A program made the position numbers and the translations under genes. From NCBI GenBank assembly GCA_907165135.1, contig OU015567.1, forward strand, positions 2,547,001 to 2,611,000: a stretch of 64,000 nt of DNA, in the 5' to 3' direction. Every line of letters starts with the position of its first letter. The stretch's first letter is position 1. Under the pieces are notes generated by a model that made no database searches, was not told where the DNA came from, and was given only the letters and a program-made list of their open reading frames with translations. This document shows, in pieces, positions 45,753 through 56,334 of the stretch. The stretch is from Oikopleura dioica. Taxonomy: Eukaryota > Chordata > Appendicularia > Copelata > Oikopleuridae.

Positions 45753-46394
45753 TCAAAAAACATTTCCTCTTAACTTTGCACTCTCATTTTTTTGACCGAG
45801 ACCTGAAAGCTCTTCTTTTTTCTCCACCTCCTTTGCTTTTTCCTTTTCTGCTTCCTCTTCAGCTTTTTTCTTCTGCTTTTCTGCCCATCTATCTTGACTA
45901 TCTTTAATTTTCTTGGCGATTTTTTCGGCCTCTGTCATATTTTCTTCTGATTTTTCTTCAGAAGATTCTTTTGAAGCTCCTTTTTCGTCGTTTTCCTTCT
46001 CAGAACCGGTCGTTTTTTCTGTTGATTCTTTCGATTCATCTGCTTTTTGAAATTTTCATCAGTTTTAAGCCTTTTCAATATATTTTGTGAGTTTACGGGA
46101 AGAGCCACAGAGATCTGTTAATGAGTGAAAACATTCCTTTTGCGGCGGGCAAGGGTTCGACTCTCTGCTTGCCTGCTTGTGTCATGTCTTTGACGAGGAA
46201 CAAGCCCATTGACAAGGTTGCCGAAACTTCCGCCACAATTGCTAAGAACATATCAGTAGATTCATTTCTTTTAGACAAAACTCGCAGTTATACTTACTCA
46301 GAAAAATAAAAATGACTCCAAGTCCAATTTTCGGATCTTTTTCTTGGCCGTCAACGAGTTCTTCGGGAGTTTTCTTCTTGACGATCTCGCAGAA
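45753..46394 (-). CDS. membrane protein with charged C-terminal helix
   Basis: Exon 46394-46298 (KKKTPEELVDGQEKDPK, then GLGVIFIFL) joins in phase to an exon from 46241 (TIVAEVSATLSMGLFLVK; QRVEPLPAAKGMFSLINRS), then a long charged exon ending at 45753 (EKSEENMTEAEKIAKKIK, QKKKAEEEAEKEKAKEVEKK). One membrane span bridges the first junction. The junction near 46115-46050 needs a GG donor or is misplaced, and the first exon with ATG is not found. First cistron of a likely operon. No family recognised. Confidence 0.45.
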
Positions 46395-46576
46395 CTAAGA
46401 AAACTACAGTAACTACTGAAAAAAGAGTATTTTTGATGAAAAAGTGGTTTTAACGGAGCGTCCCCCTTAAATTCAGAGCCTCTGTGCCCTAGAACATGCA
46501 GTTAGAACTTCGCCATTCGACAGTATCTCAAGTGCGCACAGAGCAAAAAATATTAGCAGCGTTTGCCTTGCCGCAA

Positions 46577-46867
46577 TCACCAGCCGCAGTCGCCGGCTTT
46601 GAACTCCGAATATTCTAACACTATCTTATCCGCTCTGTTCAAATAATTATTAGGGTCATCCCTCGAATTTCTTATAATGAATTTTGAAATTCGAAAATCT
46701 TGTACCTTTTTGAATTCCGTAAAAGTAGAAATCGCGCCTTCTTGAGTATTAAAGAAGTTGCAGTATCCTCGGCAATGCCCAATCCAAGGAAGTTTGCCTT
46801 CAGAAAGTGACGATTTTGCCGACATCCCGCTGAAAACACAACCAAAAAGGACCAAAATAAACATCAT
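46577..46867 (-). CDS. small secreted protein
   Basis: 96 residues in one exon from ATG 46867, directly followed by a second Met. Signal peptide MMFILVLFGCVFSGMSA, then a mature part with cysteines in IGHCRGYC and a C-terminal AGDCGW. A GTACAA donor-like site after FKK (about 46704) is probably not used, since splicing there breaks the frame. No family recognised. Confidence 0.5.
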   Translation of the reverse strand: MMFILVLFGCVFSGMSAKSSLSEGKLPWIGHCRGYCNFFNTQEGAISTFTEFKKVQDFRISKFIIRNSRDDPNNYLNRADKIVLEYSEFKAGDCGW

Positions 46868-47608
46868 TATTCGCAGAAATTTCAATTTTTGAAATTGCGA
46901 TGCTGGAAGCGCTTTTCAAAAGGCTCTAGAACTGTTTCTCTTCGCGATGACAGCGAACTAAGCCGCTCAATTCCATAATTCTCGATTATTGGTGACGGAT
47001 GACGCGCCAATTGACCACTTTCAAATCCGCAATTGGTGCGAGGAGGATAATAAAGCGAGTTCGTACCGATCTTTACGAATTCCGGTACAGATTTAACTCA
47101 AGGGAGACGCCCTCAAAATCGGATTAGCGCGTAACAGCCCCAGAAAAATCGAGATTGGAAGGGCGAAAGTTGGGTTTTCCGGAATTTTACAGCGAAATTC
47201 GTGAAATTTCATTCATTGAACGGGATAAAATTATTGATAACATATCAAAAAAAGAGGTAAAAATATGAAAATTGCATGAGAGACCACGTGCGAGAGCCAT
47301 TCCTTTGGTATCCATAGATAACTCGGCGACGCTTATCAGAAGACCAAAACTATTCAACGGTTATCGAATCAAGTTTTCGAACTTTCGTTGTTTCAAAACT
47401 CGAATGACTGAAAGTACAAAAATGTAACCCCCTTAGCAACCGGAAATGCAACCGCTCACGCCCCTAAGCCAAGCGGACCATTTGCGACGTGTGTCACTAA
47501 TTCGTTTATCACCACAAGCTGACCACGGTCGCTGGCGAGCGCACAACTTGCCAGGCCATTGTCAACCGTTTTCTTTCGTTTAGAGCAGGGCACCTTTCGA
47601 ACTTGCGG
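46868..47608. other. intergenic, nothing recognised
   Basis: Moderately GC-rich spacer with no coding or RNA signal seen. Confidence 0.35.
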
Positions 47609-48291
47609 TCACAAAGTTGACAGCAACGGGCAATAAGTTGGAACGAAACTGAACGAGATTTTGATTAGCTCTAGAAACTCAGGAATCAACGGGAAATTTG
47701 AAATTTTTCCGTGTTTTTGGCTACATTTCGATAACCGTGACCTAAGAAGGAAGACAGAAATAGTGAGGTTTTCTCTGGCATCAATGGAAGCTTTTTGAGT
47801 TGCATCTGGGAAGTAGCCGGTGCCACCAGAAGGATAGCAACTTGTGTTGAGGCAACAGGAAGAGATACCAACAGCAATGTCTATTGATTCTTCGCCTCCA
47901 CCAGGGTCATGAATGGTGTAAGAGAACCATTTTTTCGAATACCTAAAATATTTTTTTGCACGCAAAAACCTCAGCTAGAATGATATCTCTAAAATTTGTA
48001 TAAGTTATCAAGTTTTATACGAAAAAAATTTGGATAAATTAATTTATAGTCTATAATTTAATATTATAGAATTGTAAACATAGAAGAGTGGTACCATTTT
48101 TTCAAGCAGAAGGTGTACCTGGTTATCAGACAAGTTATCAAAGCTACGAAAACAAGCAATGTATGAACGATTTCTCTTGTAATTCCAAAGCTTCCCGGCT
48201 TCTTGGTCTTCTTCTCTTTCTCCATCTTCTTCTTTTCTTTACTTTCACTCTCTTTTGACTTTTCTTCCTCATCTTTCGACTCTTCCGTCAT
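47609..48291 (-). CDS. type II membrane protein, unknown
   Basis: Exon 1 (48291-48119) starts at ATG 48291 behind a TTTATCAACCAG acceptor and encodes a very charged head (EKKKMEKEKKTKKPGS) and a membrane span (IVHTLLVFVALITCLIT). A GT-AG intron joins in phase to exon 2 from 47942, an outside domain with SSCCLNTSCYPSGGTGYF. After about 47765 (ENLTIS then GTCTTCC) the sequence looks less like coding, so the frame's stop at 47609 may be read only if a downstream splice is absent. C-terminus uncertain. Confidence 0.5.
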
Positions 48292-48842
48292 ACTTTTTTT
48301 TGAATACTGGTTGATAAAGTTTCGGTGGAAATCCACGAAATCTTCTCTCAAACTAAGCAAGAGGCAATTACAAGCAGGAAGTCGTCATGCGAAGCAAGAA
48401 TAAAAAATTGATATGCGAAAGCAGTGCAGAGCTAAATGTAATTTATTCACAAGTACCACAGTGCCTCAGCGCCGCCCTACTGTAATGAGCAATGTTATAT
48501 GCAAGCGCGCTGAAGAAAACACTTGTTGCTGCAGGAAGTGAGCGATAATGCATAATTGCTTTGAGCAAGACATCAACTTACAGAATTCTAGCGCCTGCCA
48601 TGAACATTATATTTAGAAAGATGGAAGATTCTTGATGTTTATACTTATGTTAAAAATTAGAAAAAAGTCTTTTTGCTGGTAAGTTTTTTGAAATATTATT
48701 CTTAGAGAATAGACTATCGGATTTTCTTCCTTGATTTCTGTTGTATAATATTTGCCGAAAATTGGCTCAATGTGACTGTAAATGTCAAAGAGTCCGGCTG
48801 ATTTCTAGTCAACTCTTCTGAAATTCAGTTTTTCTCAATATA
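48292..48842. other. intergenic, nothing recognised
   Basis: AT-rich spacer between divergent genes; it presumably holds both promoters, but no clear TATA box was found. Confidence 0.35.
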
Positions 48843-50488
48843 ATGAGAGAGATATTGCTATTTATATTCGGCACTGCAGGTAGTCTTTCAAAGAATACAC
48901 GATCATGCCCGTAAGTATCTGAACTTCATTCGATATACTTATAAATAATAAAGGGATCAAGAACTTGGAGATCAATGCGATGCTCAATGCCGTCTTATTT
49001 TCATTGAATGTCGAGGAAACTGTGCAGATTCTGTCTGCGAATCTGTGTGCTTGCATGAGTACTCAGAATGCAATGATTCTTGTCCTTGTTTTCATGATTG
49101 TCCCGATGGATGTGATGGTTGTAAGCACCCTCTTTGCTTTTGTAAGAATCCGGAGCTTGACAATCCGATATACAAGCAATGTATTGAAGAGGCTGCAGCT
49201 CGTCAAAAAAAGTGCGTTACCACTTGCTACGCCAATAACGCATGTTTCGAGAGATGTAACGACGACTTTTTTATTGATTCTGCAAGATGCCCTTGTATGT
49301 CAGAATGTCCAACTGGGTGTCCATGTGATGGCGGTTATAAATGTCAGCCATTTATAACTTCAATATGTCAGAGATATAGTTATAAGCACAGTTATATCAT
49401 CTCAGCTGATGGATCGTTCAAGGAAAGCTTTTGATAATATTCAGAAAAATTCTTACAATATTGGTTAAGAAAATAATGCATTTTTTCTGTTTTTACTATG
49501 ACTTCAAGTGTGTGAGTCATCAATTTTATATATCACTTGAGCTTGTTGAAAGGACAATCGCTATTATTCAACTCCTGATGTAGATGGATTCTCTCTTGAA
49601 GGTGTCAGAAATGGATATTTGAACGGAGAAATATTCTTCTTTGGTGGAAATAATAGTCCAAGACAAATTACAAAATTAAATGAATGCTCGATAGAACTTA
49701 TTTCTATAACGCTTCTAAACGATTTTGAAATCGATGGCATGCTTGTGACAGTACCAACAATGCCAAATGAGATTCTCCTGTGTTCTGGTTCTGCTCCTTA
49801 TACAAAATGCGAAGACTTCAATGGGCAAATAACGCGAAATAATCCGTATGTAATGAACTTCCAACATGATTGTGGCTGTATGGCTCTGGACAACAATATG
49901 CCAACTGCTATTGCTGGTAGAGACACAGAAACAGGAGATGTTCATTCGAAAATCGAAATTCTCGGACTCAGTGGTTGGCAATACGGTAAAAATCACCCGA
50001 TCGCTGCAAGATGCATGGGCTGCGTTTCTTTGGGAAATGGAATACTTACACTCGGAGGAAACAAAATAACTGATGGTGAAAATAATTTTTCCGATGAAAT
50101 TTATTTGCTTCGGAATAATGAATGGTCATTTGCGGGTCGGTTGCAACAGGTCATTACATATAATTGTTCTTATTCGAGCTAAAATTAAGGGAGTTGTGAC
50201 ATCTAGTCTTCTGTTTTTTGACGAATTTATAATTTCTTTTGCTGGAAGCTCTTATTCCGAGTAAGATCCCGAAAAAATGATGACATAGTTTCAATATGTT
50301 TATTAAGAAATGCCATTGTTGAGCGACTTGAATGGAATGGAACTCACGTAACTTCATCAACGACTATACATGAACATAATCATTTGTGTTTTCATCCGAT
50401 TGTCTTTAAGACATCCCCTGATAAATGTGTTGATTCCTGCGCTGATTCCTGCTTTTCTTGGGAAGTTAAAGATCATTTTTTTTATTAA
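48843..50488 (+). CDS. secreted protein: 13-Cys module (twice) plus kelch-like repeats
   Basis: Five exons (48843-48879, 48971-49422, 49553-50149, 50190-50260, 50308-50488) give 445 residues. Signal peptide MREILLFIFGTA, then the 13-cysteine module (from DQCDAQC to GCKHPLC) and a second, looser copy (CVTTC, SARCPCMSEC, GCPC). From about residue 165 kelch-like blades follow: GEIFFFGGNN, GNGILTLGGN, EIYLLRNNEW, EFIISFAGSS. The tail has CVDSCADSCFSW. Kelch blades form a beta-propeller. Intron 2 needs a GA donor (TTCAAG then GAAAGC); the rest are GT-AG. Likely extracellular binding protein. Confidence 0.75.
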
Positions 50489-50681
50489 ATCAATGCAAAA
50501 ATAAAACCGTTCTTGTTACTCAACGACTTTTTTTGTCGACAAATCATCGAAGCATTTTTAAAATTTTTGAATTTATTTATTACAAAATTGTTTATCTGAT
50601 AACTGTACAGCTTCAAAGAGTATTTCCTCGAAGTAAATCGCTTGATCAGGATATTTTTCAATCCAGTTTCCAGATCGGATC

Positions 50682-51568
50682 TCAGCACTCGTTGCGGACG
50701 GTGCCGTCGGGGCAGCATTTTTGAATTCCAAATGAATTAAATAAAGTAAAGGCGCTTTCCGCGGGTTCTCAAAGTGCCCAAGTTACATAATAACAAAAAT
50801 AAACGATCGGGCAAACCCTTTCCTTTTGACTCCGCCGCAGCATTCAGCTTTGAAAATTGTCCTCGATTGAATCTTCGAGCAATTAGCGGGGTCTTAAAAA
50901 TAAAATCATCAAAACCGCCGGTGAATTTTATGAGTCTAATCAACAACTAATAATTGGTAATATAGGTGTCCAAAAATTTGCAGCATGAACTTGCCAATTC
51001 ATTACTTCCTGGACGAAAACTAACCATTGTAATCAAATGGCCCCATGAAAGTATGAAAAGTTTGTTGGTAGACATCAAGTTCCTCAGCAATGTCCAGAGC
51101 GAATTGATGATCGCAGTTGAACACTTCTCTCTCGCAAGTTGCAAGTCGATCTCGAGCTCTGATAGCCCCGCTGGAGCTGTATCGGATCTTGTAATTCGCC
51201 GCCTCGGTGCAGTCTTTTCCATATTCACGTTGGACGCATTTCTGGCAGTTTTTGTACTTTCGGCAGACGGCATCGAGGGCATCGACGGGCTGGCCAGTTC
51301 CGTGGTGGTCGAGTTGATCTCCTCTGATGAGACAATGGCAACCATACGAGAAGTATTTTGTATCGTCAAAATTTGGCCTAGAAATCTCGGGTAAAAATTT
51401 TCGATTTTTAGCGGTTATTTCAAAATTTCAAAAGAAAAACTCAAAATTTTCATCTCAGTAAAAACTGTACCTGTAATGTCTGATCATCTCTAGAAGCGTG
51501 TCCAGTCTCTCAGGTTGTGAAGCCTGTGCGATTTTCGCCGAGATCGCGAAGATACCAAAAACTTTCAT
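50682..51568 (-). CDS. third secreted PLA2-like protein, catalytic pair missing
   Basis: Four exons (51568-51471, 51377-51025, 50892-50817, 50754-50682), GT-AG, 199 residues. Signal peptide (VFGIFAISAKIAQA), calcium-loop region FSYGCHCLIRGD, then PVDALDAVCRKYKNC where the catalytic HD would be: again YK. FNCDHQFA corresponds to the CECD box with its Asp kept. Late CC pairs (ECCGG, KCCPDGTV) match the other two genes. Exon 2 equals the middle exons of the paralogues. A TATA-like box lies about 40 bp upstream. It is about 40 kb from its paralogues, so dispersal is not recent tandem duplication. Confidence 0.8.
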
Positions 51569-51607
51569 GTTTCAAAAAGTACTTTTCAAAATTTACAGCT
51601 AATTCGT

Positions 51608-51616
51608 GCTTTTATC
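51608..51616 (-). promoter_or_regulatory. TATA-like box of the third PLA2-like gene
   Basis: GATAAAAGC on the minus strand, 40 bp upstream of the ATG at 51568; one-base variant of the core in front of the two paralogues. Confidence 0.45.
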
Positions 51617-52998
51617 AAGCCTCAGAATGACTCGGGTACTTTCTGGATTCTTTTCAGAATGGCTCAGATGGCGTCAGAGAGCGCGCCTGATTGCGCCGCG
51701 GATTGAATCATTTGCGTGTTGTGGGAACAAGCGGTAGTGAGGTGGAGTTGTAGATAGTAAAAACGCACGGCAAACAACTTTTTTTTTGACTTATCGCACG
51801 GAGCGAAAATAAGCGCGCTCTAAAATGATATGGGATTAACTTTAGTATTATGAATACATCCCTTTTAAACCTGAGTATACTTCGGGTGCAATATTAGACT
51901 CTGGACTCCGGAGTCTGGAGTACAGAGCGGCTATTCTTTAACAAAAATCTAAAAATTGAAATTTTATTTTCGAATCAAGATTTCCCGCAATATTGCCAGA
52001 CTTTTTAGTCCTGGAAAATTTTTATGGTTATCCATAATTTTTATTAAAAGTTTTCCACCATAAATAACGAAAATATTTGTATACAGAAGGCGCAATTTTA
52101 ATACCCTTGAGATAAAGGCACGCGTTTATCCCGGGAATATCACCTCGGATCAGCCGCGCGGCAAGGCGCCTTTGAACTTGAAGCCATATGGATTTCTCGA
52201 CAAGGGACTTTACATAAGATCTTCATTTGAAAAGTTCATTTTTCGGCGATTTTTGGTCGTTCAGCAAGTTTTGACAAAAGTTCCCATTTCGTGTTATGAT
52301 TGAAAATACCAGATTTCTTCGCGGAATCGATGATGAACAAGATTTATTTTTATCCAAAAAGGGTTGTCCGCCGCCCGGGAACATGAAAAAATTGGCTCAA
52401 ACAAGAAAACACTGTTTTCTTTTTTCAAATCGAGGCTTCCTTTTCCTTCAGATTTCTTGAAAGCAGAATCGATTCTTTCATTTGAAAAATATTTATTGAA
52501 AATTGGATCATTTAAAAAGTACAAGATACAAATTATTCGTCCATAATGCCCGAGTCGGCGGATCAAAGGCGGACACTCTTGTTTGGCTGTCCAAAAGGGC
52601 TCGGCGAAAATTTACGGAGAGCGCTGCGGAGCTCGAAATAAGCGCCCTTTATTATTGTTTTACCGACACCTTTGCCAAGTTCAACTCCGCAAGGGGATTT
52701 TACTAGCGCCCCGTGCATTCCATAAAACAGCCAAACAGGAAGTCCGGGAAGTCAAGAACTTCAAGAAAAAAAAAAGAATTGAAAAGAACCAAAAAAGAGA
52801 GAATGATCATTGGAATGAAGATTTTGAAGTTTTCAGGAAGTTGAAAAGAAATAAAAAAAAACAAGAGTTCAAAAGAGAAAAATACTGATTAATATTTTTC
52901 GTTGTAATTATTGCAAAAACAATAAATATTTTTTTTTGATTATAGAATTAGATTCATTAATTAACATTGATTAGTGACGAACATCGTTCAAAAGTTTA
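51617..52998 (+). other. intergenic with a possible lysine-rich exon
   Basis: Mostly empty. From about 52720 to 52888 a frame reads very basic sequence (NFKKKKRIEKNQKREND, KLKRNKKKQEFKREKY) and ends shortly before AATAAA at 52920. It may be the last exon of an unrecognised gene or low-complexity chance; no start or acceptor is secure. Confidence 0.25.
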
Positions 52999-53884
52999 AT
53001 GATTGGTAGAGCAAGTTTCCTGTTCGACAAATACTTATATTTTCAACATCAAAAGCGCTCATTGCTTGCATCAATTCGAGTTTCTCACGAACACAAAAAT
53101 CCACGACTCTTCCGAAACATGTGCAATCGACGACCGTCCGAGGGCTGAAATGTAATTATCTCCTTCCTGACAATGACAATTATGAAATTAACTTTTCAGA
53201 CTACTTGTACGCAGACCCTGTGACATTTCTTGAAGCGGTTCAGCTCTGTGATGAGCGCGGGAAAGGGCTGATTGATAAAATAAGCATCAAAGTCATTCAA
53301 TTATAAACAGGCAACTAAACGGGGTCAATTAAAATCGGGTCCGATTTTGCCAAATCTTCAATTTTGCCATTTACTTTGACGCCCGGAGAAAAATGTTTAA
53401 TTGCAAAACTCTAGTGCAATCCAAACATCATAAAACCGAGCCCTTTAAAAAAGCCAGACATTAGCGAACATTTCCGACCGGATCCAGCAGTCCCAATTGG
53501 CCATCCGCCACTGGCAACGGCTCAATCCATGGATAGGTCAGTCTTTTTCTTCCGGTTATTATTTGCTCTCCGAACTTATCGAAACCTTTTAGGAATCGTG
53601 AATTTCCAAGGAAGCATGCGCTGGGTGTCCGACTTCTCGCTCGTCAACGATCGTCAAAAAAGACGGTAAGAACTTTTGAGCTTTAACAAATCCTCCTGTC
53701 CTGAGTTTGATGGCCACCCAAGGGTTGAAAGTTTAAAGGATTATATATCTTTTTTAGGAACTGGTCATACAATGATGTTCAAAGAGCGAAAAGGCACACG
53801 CTTCATCCGTCGGAATGCTCAGCATTTATGTCTCAGGAGAACTATGGGAACAGGGTCTTATTTGTTTCGAGAGTACATCATTGA
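52999..53884 (+). CDS. short C-type lectin-like protein
   Basis: Five exons (52999-53143, 53200-53265, 53465-53536, 53593-53665, 53758-53884) give 160 residues. The lectin-fold order is visible: FLEAVQLCDERGK (helix and first cysteine), SQLAIRHWQRL (second helix), GIVNFQGSMRW and then SDFSLVND (the W-x-D/G core), NWSYNDVQ, and SECSAFM near the end. There is no EPN or QPD sugar-binding motif, and no clear signal peptide, so the start may be wrong. Introns 1 and 2 need GC and GG donors; 3 and 4 are GT-AG. Confidence 0.55.
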
Positions 53885-55081
53885 TAGGACAGAAAAACGT
53901 CTGATATTATTTGTTATAATTTTACATTAAAAGTCAAAATAAGATAACAGATGCTTCCAGAAAGTATACTTATGAAACCATAAGATAATTATTGATTTTA
54001 TCTTTAATGATTTTTATTGATAGTATCTTTATGAAAATAATTTTTAACCTACCGATGACAAACACTTACTTACAATTACTTATACCGTTCGATTTATATC
54101 GTATAAGTAATATCGTTTTATTTATAGTATTTTTTATACCGTTATTACTTCCAAATAATAATTATAAGATCCTGAATAAAGCGTTTGGAAAATTGACAAT
54201 TGCGAGAGAACGAAGCGCCCGTACATCTGCCATCGAAAAATTTAGTTAGTTTGTTTGAAAATAAACTTTGGATTGGAAAATTTTTAAAATGCGACATTGT
54301 CCGATGTTGACGCGATTTGTGTTTTGCGATTCTTGTTTCGCATATTGGGCGGGAGCCCAAGTTTTTTCGAAAATGACGCACCGGAAGTTTTTGGTTATGT
54401 AAACTGAACACGTGTTTTTAAGGGCATCAGGTCAAAAAAGAGCCGTTTTAAGACTCAGTTATCTAATTTGGCCGTAACTGAGGAACATAAGATTAGTTTT
54501 TCTTGTGTTTACTTCTGACTAGTAACGAGCCAAGAGGCAATCTGGAGATGGGTACTGAAAAACACGCGTTCGTCGAAAATGGATTATCTCGAGTTCTCGA
54601 ATTCGAGTAAACACCAGGAAAGCACAACTGCCGCAAAAATTGTTGATAGACCCTAGGAAAGTTTAGGAAGAAAGGAATGCAGGGAACACTCGTCTACGAT
54701 ATTTAAATTTGAATTTATCCCTTTTTTTTGAAAAATAACATCGTAAAAAGAAGCTGAAAACTTCCTTCTATATTATAACCAAACAGCGTTATTCATTCTC
54801 TTCAATAAATTTATCTAAAATAACCTTCGAAAATTCAATTTTAGCCCAAAAAGAGACCACTTTTTGCCTGTATTTGAACAAAAAACGGTGGTGAGAGCTT
54901 TAATTCATTTTTTTTTGTTCAGAAATTGAAATTTAAAGTTAGAAACTTTTGCAAAATTCATCCTGCAATATTTGGCCAGGTTCATTTTGTGAACGCTTTG
55001 TGTTTGTCTGCCGATTATGCGCACTCTGCTAAGCCCGTTCATCAGCGACCGCGTTCAACGAATTGGTCTTGTTTGCTCCTC
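53885..55081. other. intergenic, very AT-rich in part
   Basis: 53930-54190 is strongly AT-rich with repeated ATAAGATAAT-like words. No gene or element recognised. Confidence 0.35.
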
Positions 55082-55088
55082 TATAAAA
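55082..55088 (+). promoter_or_regulatory. TATA box of the 7-TM gene
   Basis: TATAAAA 57 bp upstream of the ATG at 55145, followed by an A/C-rich leader without an acceptor site, so this mRNA is probably not trans-spliced. Confidence 0.6.
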
Positions 55089-55144
55089 CCAACCTGCAAG
55101 TCACCGATTCTCATCCAAAAACTCAAAACTACAAAATAAAAGAG

Positions 55145-56035
55145 ATGAAAACTCCCATGGAAAAGATGCAACGCCTCAAATGGCTTACTCCAGCTCTCTA
55201 CTTGCCACACGGACTTTCCGGCATCATCTGTCTCACCCTCGGCCTTGTGCTGACGATCTGCTCGATCATCGGAAATTTCACGCTAGTCAAAAGCTGGGTC
55301 CTCTATGTTTTCATTTTTTCCGCCCTGGTCAACGCCATTTCCGGAATCATCCTTACCCGCTCCACCGCCGCCCTCGTCAAAATCTGCTACCAGCTTGGAG
55401 CGCTTCTGCAACTCGCATTTGCTTACCTTTGCTTCCGACTTCGACCAGATGAGCTACTCGTCCCCGTTCCCGTTGAATACCGACACATAACTGAGACCGT
55501 TTTTCAATTCGCTGATACCGCCATGTTCGGAACCCTGATGATCTGCAATTGCCTCCTCTTCTGGGCCGGTTGGACCAACATGCGAAGAGATAACAAGCTA
55601 AACAAATGGTGGTTTATCCTCGCCGTCGGCGGAACTTCCATCCTTGTCCTGATTATTTCCGCTTTCCCATTCCAGCTTTGGCAAGGAGGATCAGAATGGA
55701 TCGAGTGCGTCCAAGAACTCTACCCAGCCCAGCGACTGAGCTTCACGAGTTTTGTCTACGTCCCAACAACTTGGATGTTTTCAATGATGTTTTTCGGCAT
55801 TTCGCTTTTGAAAAGAAAAATCATCACTCCAACTCTTTTCGCGATTATCTTTGGCGCTGGAAACTTGTTTATCTTCCTCCTTGTCATTTTGATGCAAGAA
55901 ATTCACCTGCCAAACGTCGCGACTCAGAAAACAATCCTTCCTTGCCCGTTGCCAGAGCCAGATTCGAACTTGGGCCGCGTGGTGGAGATGTTTGATACTT
56001 CAGCGAGTTTACAAGCACTTTTTGAAAAATTCTAA
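55145..56035 (+). CDS. intronless seven-span membrane protein, unknown
   Basis: 296 residues from ATG 55145 (MKTPMEKMQ). Seven hydrophobic spans are evident, cores: GIICLTLGLVLTICSII, WVLYVFIFSALVNAI, GALLQLAFAYLCF, GTLMICNCLLFWAGW, WFILAVGGTSILVLII, TTWMFSMMFFGISLL, LFAIIFGAGNLFIFLLV. The C-terminal tail is polar (PLPEPDSNLGRVVEMFD). I do not recognise a GPCR signature (no DRY or NPxxY). Codon third positions are strongly C-rich, unlike the neighbours, and there is no intron in a window where most genes have several. It could be a retrocopy, a highly expressed gene or an acquired one. AATAAA follows at 56097. Confidence 0.75.
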   Translation: MKTPMEKMQRLKWLTPALYLPHGLSGIICLTLGLVLTICSIIGNFTLVKSWVLYVFIFSALVNAISGIILTRSTAALVKICYQLGALLQLAFAYLCFRLRPDELLVPVPVEYRHITETVFQFADTAMFGTLMICNCLLFWAGWTNMRRDNKLNKWWFILAVGGTSILVLIISAFPFQLWQGGSEWIECVQELYPAQRLSFTSFVYVPTTWMFSMMFFGISLLKRKIITPTLFAIIFGAGNLFIFLLVILMQEIHLPNVATQKTILPCPLPEPDSNLGRVVEMFDTSASLQALFEKF

Positions 56036-56250
56036 CTACATTTATTTCTCCAGCTCATTTTTATACATGCTCACTATTATGTTTATACTGTCTGTAAATA
56101 AAAAACTTCAAAAATCTTATCGAAACGATGTATTCTGATCTCCTTGTTGATTTAAAATAAGATTGACATTTTGACTTTCCAATTCTTGGAGCGGACAGTA
56201 CTGGTTATGTTTGCTGATGTGGCTCTTCTTTTAGACAAATCTGAAAATTA

Positions 56251-56306
56251 TCAGATCTGATAGTTATGCACTTCTGAGATAAAAAGTCAAGAGTTCAATC
56301 AGTCTT
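56251..56306 (+). promoter_or_regulatory. conserved promoter block of lectin gene 1
   Basis: The block TCAGAT..GATAGTTATGCA, then AAAAGTCAAGAGTTCAATC and AGTCTT, recurs nearly unchanged at 60031-60082 in front of the paralogue, 29-70 bp before each start codon. Much better conserved than surrounding flank. Confidence 0.5.
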
Positions 56307-56334
56307 GGATTCATGATCTCAGTTTATGATAGAA

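Noticed and set aside
52294..52566. Minus-strand frame of 90 residues
   Set aside because: No ATG context, splice site or homology; composition looks non-coding.
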